Of a DNA stretch of 56,450 nucleotides, positions 51,801-56,450 are shown one piece after another (the stretch's first letter is position 1; each line of letters starts with the position of its first letter). The DNA comes from Alphaproteobacteria bacterium (lineage in GTDB: Bacteria > Pseudomonadota > Alphaproteobacteria > Rhizobiales > Xanthobacteraceae), in assembly GCA_005884765.1 (NCBI GenBank), contig VAZV01000213.1:1-56450 (forward strand), given 5' to 3'. Both the position numbers and the translations under genes were made by a program. The notes under the pieces were generated by a model. The model was not told the origin of the DNA. It made no database searches and was given only the letters and a program-made list of their open reading frames with translations.

Positions 51801-53132
51801 ATGTGTAGGTGGAAAATACTGGCGACGACGGCGCTGGCCGCGATGCTGGTCGCTGCAACAGCGGTGCTGCCAGTCTCGGCGCGCGAACTCCAGCCCCTCG
51901 CCACGGCAACGCCTGAACAGGTCGGCATGTCGGTGGAGCGCCTTGGGCTCATCACCACAATGCTCAAAAACGAGATTGCCGACGGCAAGCTGCCGGGTGC
52001 GGTGGTCATGGTCGCCCGCAAGGGGAGGATCGTCTATTCGGACGCCATCGGCTTCCAAGACAAGGGCGCGGAAACACCCATGAAACTCGATTCGATCTTC
52101 CGCATCTATTCAATGACCAAGCCGCTTGTCTCGGTAGCGGCCATGATGCTGGTCGAAGATGGCGTCATCCAGCTCACCGATCCCGTCTCCAAATTCCTGC
52201 CGGCCTTCAAAGACATGCAAGTGAGCGTGGCAAGCACAGGCGCCGATGGCAAGACTATCTACACGAATGTACCGGCGGCCAAGCCGATCACCGTGCAGGA
52301 CCTTCTGCGGCATAGCGCGGGTCTCGCCTATGCCGAGATCACCAAGAACGAACCGGTGAAGGCAGCCTACGTCGAGGCCAAGTTCTCCCAGCCGGGCGTG
52401 CACGAGTACGACTCCCGGGATATGACGCCAGCCGAGCAAGTTGCGCGCATGGCAAAGATACCCCTCATTCACCAGCCAGCCACGATGTGGGAGTACAGCA
52501 TGGCCGTCGATATTCTCGGCCGCGTGATTGAGGCAGCGTCGGGCAAGCGGCTTGCCGTCTTCTTGGACGAACGACTGTTCAAGCCGCTCAAAATGGTGGA
52601 CTCGGGCTTCTGGGTGCTGTCGTCGAAGATCTCGCGTGTCGCGCAGCCGCTGCCGGTCGACCTTGCTTCAGGTCTGAAGACGAGCGTGCTCGATGTGTCG
52701 GCAGAGCCGAAGAATGATTCCGGCGGCGCTGGCGCAGTTTCGACCGCCACGGACTATTTGCGGTTCGGCCAGATGCTCCTGAATGGCGGCGAGCTCGACG
52801 GTGTACGCGTATTGAGCCGCTCCACCATCAAGCTGATGACGTCAGACCATCTCGGCACGCGCGTCGCGGCGCCGTTCCAGCCGGGCGAGCTTCTGCTGGG
52901 AACTCCCGGCTACACGTTCGGCCTTGGCTTTGCAGTGCGGTAGGGCGAGGGCGTAGCTGGTGTGCCCGGCTCAGCGGGCGAGTTCATGTGGGCAGGTTAC
53001 GCTGGCACCTTTTTCTGGGTAGATCCCCAGGAAGAGATCGTCGGTGTCTACATGACACAGGCCCCGAGCCCAATACGCGCCTATTACCGCAAGATGTTCA
53101 AGGCCCTCGTCTATCAGGCGCTCGTGGACTGA
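51801..53132 (+). pseudogene. Class-C beta-lactamase-type serine hydrolase with in-frame TAG
   Basis: ATG 51801 follows GGGAGGAG. Signal peptide 1-27 (LATTALAAMLVAATAVLPVS). Catalytic Ser104-x-x-Lys107 in RIYSMTKPLV, a Tyr motif region PATMWEYSMAVDILGRVIEA, and PLKMVDSGFWV are those of esterase/beta-lactamase-fold hydrolases. At 52941-52943 a TAG replaces what is likely CAG (Gln) after GLGFAVR; the same frame then continues with GEGVAGVPGSAGEFMWAGYA, GTFFWVDPQEEIVGVYMTQA and ends at TGA 53132. The last 62 residues, which include conserved fold elements (G-W-A/G-Y-A-G-T-F-F), are lost, so the truncated product is probably inactive. Confidence 0.85.
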
Positions 53133-53811
53133 AGCCGTCACCCTGCTCTCCATCGCATTCCGAATGCGAGGCAACGATATCTCGCTGCCTCGCTATTCAA
53201 CTGGGCCCCTTTCGCCGGCAGAAAGACCTTACGCCCAAGCGTGACAAGGCAGTCAAGACAGTACGACGGTACGTCGTCGAAGCCGTGAAAGCCATTCCCC
53301 TGGGCCGACCTGCGGCACGCGGTTGGCACCAAAACTGGCAACAACTGCGCCGACCGAGGACGCTTCACTGGCCGGCTCGTGTTTGATGATTGCCCTCCGT
53401 TTCAGAGCTATGTCTGCTTGGTGGGCTTACCGACTATCTCCATGCTTGTCTGCACGTCAGGTGTCAGAGGTAAACCGGACGTAGCCGAGACGCGGCGAAA
53501 TCGACCCGATTGACCCGCTGCGGACATTGCGGCTACCAGTTTCGGCCGAATTTGCCGCGGCCCAACCCATACAGGGCCTCTTTTGAGTGGGCCTGCGATC
53601 GTGTAGTCTTTCCTTCAAGCTGCTCTTCAAGGCGGGATGTGCCGACGTCTCCGTTACAGCCGAATGGGCAGCGCAGATGCGCTCGGCAGGCACGCATTTT
53701 CCTAAAACCGACAATCCTTTTGTGCCGGTCTCTTACTGAGCATTCGCTGTGCGCACGCGTGCACGGCGCCGATTGCGCGATACTCTACTTCGACCGCAAT
53801 AAGGGAACGCC
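53133..53811. other. Intergenic stretch with a dispersed repeat
   Basis: About 680 bases without a supported gene. Around 53455-53540 the minus strand reads SRNVRSGSIGSISPRLGYVR, a fragment that recurs as a spurious frame in Bradyrhizobium intergenic repeats. The rest shows nothing recognisable. The promoter of the TPR gene should be near 53760. Confidence 0.5.
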
Positions 53812-55407
53812 ATGAGATCAAATCCTGGAACATTCGCCATAGCGCTGTTGGCAGCTGCATTCGCCACGGCGGCCTGGTCGCAAGGACTGGGCCACGTGAA
53901 CTTTGAGACCTCGTGCACGCCACAGGCGCAGGAGAAATTCGACCGCGGCCTGGCGATGGTGCATTCATTCTACTATCCGGACAGCGTCCAGGCCTTCACC
54001 GAAGCCGCTGCCGCCGATCCGCAATGCGCCATCGCCTACTGGGGCATCGCGATCAGCCACCGTCCCAACCCCCTGATCCTGCCGCTGACCTCCGCCGTTT
54101 TGAAGAATGGATTGGAGGCGGTGGAAAAGGGTAAAGCGATCGGCGCCAAGACCGAGCGCGAGCGCGACTGGCTCGAAGCGATCGAGCCTTACTACAAGGA
54201 CTACGACAAGGTCGATCAGACCCAGCGCGGGCTTGCCTACGAAAAGGCGATGGAAGCGCTGATGCAGAAATATCCCGATGATCCAGAGGCGGCTGTTTTC
54301 TACGCGCTCGCTCTCAATGAGACGGCGCTGCACAGCGACAAGAGCTTTGCCAATCAGCTCAAGGCCGGGGCTATCCTCGAAAAGATCGAGGCGAAACTAC
54401 CGGACCACCCGGGCGTGCTGCACTATCTGATCCACACCTACGATTATCCGACGCTGGCGCAACGCGGTCTTGGTGCCGCCAACAGATATGCCGAGGTCGC
54501 CCCCGCGGCGCAACATGCCCAGCACATGCCCTCGCATACCTACTCCATGCTCGGGCTGTGGACGCAGTCCGTTGCATCGAACACGAAATCGCTGGCAGTC
54601 GCCAAGGTGCAAGCCGCCAGGCTCTGGCCAGGGGCGGCGCATCCAGGCGAGCCGCATCATCTGGACTTTATGGAATACGCCCTCCTGCAATTAGGACAGG
54701 AGGGACAGGCGAAACAGGTGCGCGACGACAGCAACGCCATAGAAAAACTCGGGTTTGAATACTTCGCAAGCTATACCGCGCTTGCGGCGGTGCCGGCGCG
54801 CTTTGCGTTGGAACGTCAGGCGTGGAGCGAAGCAGCCGCGCTTGAGCCGAGGGGCAGCAAGTTTCCACAGGCCGAGGCTATCACTCATTTCGCCCGCGCC
54901 ATGGGATCGGCCCGCAGCGGCGACCTCACCGCTGCCGATCGTGACCTCGAAAATCTCAAGGTAATTCGTGCCGCGCTGGAAAACGCAAGTCAGTCTTATT
55001 GGGCATCGCAGGTCGAAATCCAGATGTTGGCTGCATCGGCCTGGATTGCGCAAGCAAAGGGGGAGAAGGAGACGGCGCTGAAGCTGATGCGCGCGGCGGC
55101 GAACCTGGAGGACGACAGCGAAAAGCACATCGCGATGGAGAACCGGCTGTACCCGATGCGCGAACTGTTGGGCGACCTGCTGCTCGAACAGCAACAGCCG
55201 GGACTAGCGCTAGCGGAATATGAGACTTCGCTGATGTCGACGCCCAACCGTCTGCGTGGCTTGTACGGCGCAGCCAGGGCGGCGAAGGCCGCAAGTCAGC
55301 CGGAGAAGGCCACGACATATTTTCGAAAGCTTGCTGAGATGACCAAAGACGCCGATACCGATCGGGTGGAAATCAGCGAAGCCAAGGCATCTTTGATGCA
55401 GCAGTAG
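53812..55407 (+). CDS. Secreted TPR-repeat protein
   Basis: 531 residues from ATG 53812, preceded by AAGGGAACGCC. Signal peptide 1-23 (AIALLAAAFATAAWSQ). Repeated helix pairs through the whole chain: CTPQAQEKFDRGLAMVHSFY, AFTEAAAADPQCAIAYWGIA, RYAEVAPAAQHAQHMPSHTY, LALAEYETSLMSTPNRLRGL. A-Q-H-A-Q-H-M-P-S-H is a conserved His-rich signature of this long family and may bind a metal or haem. Periplasmic; function unknown. A second TPR gene follows. Confidence 0.85.
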   Translation: MRSNPGTFAIALLAAAFATAAWSQGLGHVNFETSCTPQAQEKFDRGLAMVHSFYYPDSVQAFTEAAAADPQCAIAYWGIAISHRPNPLILPLTSAVLKNGLEAVEKGKAIGAKTERERDWLEAIEPYYKDYDKVDQTQRGLAYEKAMEALMQKYPDDPEAAVFYALALNETALHSDKSFANQLKAGAILEKIEAKLPDHPGVLHYLIHTYDYPTLAQRGLGAANRYAEVAPAAQHAQHMPSHTYSMLGLWTQSVASNTKSLAVAKVQAARLWPGAAHPGEPHHLDFMEYALLQLGQEGQAKQVRDDSNAIEKLGFEYFASYTALAAVPARFALERQAWSEAAALEPRGSKFPQAEAITHFARAMGSARSGDLTAADRDLENLKVIRAALENASQSYWASQVEIQMLAASAWIAQAKGEKETALKLMRAAANLEDDSEKHIAMENRLYPMRELLGDLLLEQQQPGLALAEYETSLMSTPNRLRGLYGAARAAKAASQPEKATTYFRKLAEMTKDADTDRVEISEAKASLMQQ

Positions 55408-55480
55408 GCTGCCGAGGCAGAGAATGAGCAGAACGGCTGCCGGCCACACTGTCCGGCAGCCGACTGATGGCACAACGATC

Positions 55481-56056
55481 ATGATGCGTTCGATCCTCGT
55501 CGCCGCCGTTGCGGGAGTTCTGACCGCAGTGCTGGCTGCGTACCTTTTGACTGCACCTGCCCGCCAGAGCCGGACGGGGACGCTGGCCGGCCCGGACAAT
55601 GCAGCGTCCAGGGTGACCAATGCAGCCGAAGCGTGGCCGATCTGCTCGACCATAGCAGCAATGGTGGAAACGCCGGATTGGGCAGCGCTCGATCCCGATT
55701 TCGCAGCAGGCAAGCGAGCGATCGGCACCGGCGATTGGGAAGGAGCGATCAAGGCTCTCACGAATGCGGCCCTTCGCGACGCCCGCAATGCGGATATCCA
55801 GAACTATCTTGGCTACGCGTATCGCAGGCTGCGGCAGTTCGATCCGGCAATGCAGCACTATCAGCAGGCTCTGACCCTCAATCCTCGGCACCGCAGCGCG
55901 CACGAACACCTCGGTGAAGCCCATTTGGCCCAAGGTGATCTGGCGAAAGCCAAAGAGCATCTCGCCGCTCTCGAGCAAATCTGTCTCATCCCCTGCGATG
56001 AATACGGCGACCTAAAGCGGGCGATCGCGGAGTACAACAAACTCGCGAGCCGCTGA
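55481..56056 (+). CDS. Membrane-anchored TPR protein
   Basis: 191 residues from ATG 55481 (MMRSILVAAVAGV); ATG 55424 is possible but Shine-Dalgarno support is poor for both. N-terminal helix 4-24 is a signal anchor. WPICSTIAAMVETPDWAALD precedes two TPR units (WEGAIKALTNAALRDARNAD, RQFDPAMQHYQQALTLNPRH) and a third, LAQGDLAKAKEHLAALEQIC. Paired Cys near the end (ICLIPCDEY) suggest a disulfide. It lies 73 bases after the larger TPR gene and probably belongs to the same transcript. Confidence 0.8.
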   Translation: MMRSILVAAVAGVLTAVLAAYLLTAPARQSRTGTLAGPDNAASRVTNAAEAWPICSTIAAMVETPDWAALDPDFAAGKRAIGTGDWEGAIKALTNAALRDARNADIQNYLGYAYRRLRQFDPAMQHYQQALTLNPRHRSAHEHLGEAHLAQGDLAKAKEHLAALEQICLIPCDEYGDLKRAIAEYNKLASR

Positions 56057-56299
56057 TCGAATCCAATTCTGACGCCAGCACAAGTGAATGGATGGACCGC
56101 AGGCCATCGTAGCCAAATTTAGACTGCACGACGGGTCTCACGCCCCGATTTTCCAGATGTCGGAATAGAACCACCATGTCGGCTGTTGGCAGATTTTGTT
56201 GCGAAAGTTGGTTACGGCGGATGGAAGCCCGTCAGCCATTCGACTATTGACGACCGGCTTTGATCTGCCGGCCCTGACGCTGGTTACGCAACGCCAACG

Positions 56300-56450
56300 C
56301 TACGCGATGCACTGAATTGCATATGGCGGCGGCCGGGCGACCAATTTGGCGAGCCTTCTCAGGTTCTGAGCGATGGCGGCCAGAACAAACTCATCCTGGG
56401 CGCCTCGCGGGCCGCGCAGTCGAAGCCGGTCGAGCCTCAGGATGCGCTTG
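56300..56450 (-). mobile_element. 3' end of a transposase gene (IS1182/IS5-like), cut by window edge
   Basis: The minus strand reads KRILRLDRLRLRGPRGAQDE, FVLAAIAQNLRRLAKLVARP and ends at TAG 56300-56302. R-L-R-L-R-G-x-x-G-A-x-x-E-F-x-L-A-A-x-A-Q-N-L-R-R-L-A-K-L is the C-terminal signature of IS1182/IS5-type transposases. Only 49 codons are visible; the rest lies to the right. No terminal inverted repeat could be assigned in 56057-56299. Confidence 0.8.

Noticed and set aside
1..56450. CRISPR arrays, rRNA genes, intact tRNA genes, replication origin
   Set aside because: Looked for regularly spaced repeats, conserved rRNA segments, cloverleaf tRNAs and clustered origin boxes; none seen.

Overview
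The window looks like chromosomal DNA of a Bradyrhizobium-type alphaproteobacterium. The basis is high GC, gene families typical of that group (TAXI-TRAP transporter with DUF1850, BoxR-type regulator, DUF2778 and DUF6894 proteins, MHYT-GGDEF-EAL), and many intergenic repeats of the kind that litter Bradyrhizobium genomes. No rRNA, intact tRNA or CRISPR array was seen.

Layout. 0-4 kb: sparse, with small secreted or membrane proteins, including three related tiny single-helix proteins. 4-7 kb: TerB / small membrane protein / TerC operon, a YqhA-type membrane protein and small proteins. 7-24.5 kb: housekeeping and metabolic genes, namely PrpE, a frameshifted TPR/LprI protein, a Na+/H+ antiporter, a TAXI-TRAP uptake operon (binding protein, fused permease, DUF1850, SDR), a YncE-like beta-propeller, small secreted proteins, a thioesterase, an aldo-keto reductase carrying an exact 96-bp internal duplication, and a c-di-GMP enzyme. 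Palindromic repeats sit between many of these genes. 24.7-27.8 kb: a tannase/feruloyl-esterase divergent from a BoxR-like regulator, with a TGCA-N6-TGCA palindrome between them. 27.9-28.8 kb: a patch of decayed genes. 28.9-32.4 kb: an SDR/DoxX/HxlR/SDR divergent redox cluster.

32.65-41.9 kb is the most unusual part. Two direct repeats of about 184 bp, each starting with the 3' end of a tRNA-Phe-like sequence, bracket about 9 kb. Just inside the left copy lies the 3' half of a tRNA-Arg(CCG) gene. The cargo is all on the + strand: a B12-binding radical SAM protein, a broken or split thiolase, a Zn-ribbon/OB-fold partner, a second and different B12-binding radical SAM protein, and (overlapping its stop codon) a 1119-residue Zn-ribbon/adenylate cyclase/AAA-ATPase/TPR regulator. 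I read this as a laterally acquired biosynthetic cassette with its own signalling protein; its product is unknown.

42-56.4 kb: a molybdopterin oxidoreductase, cell-envelope genes (RlpA, DUF2778), small conserved proteins and decayed fragments (MFS, ABC binding protein), a branched-chain amino-acid-type binding protein flanked by short direct repeats, a serine hydrolase interrupted by an in-frame TAG, two secreted TPR proteins, and the 3' end of a transposase at the right edge.

Several genes carry single-base indels in short homopolymers (about 9,884; 28,001; 28,352; 28,656; 47,704). These could be real decay or assembly errors; read-level data would decide.
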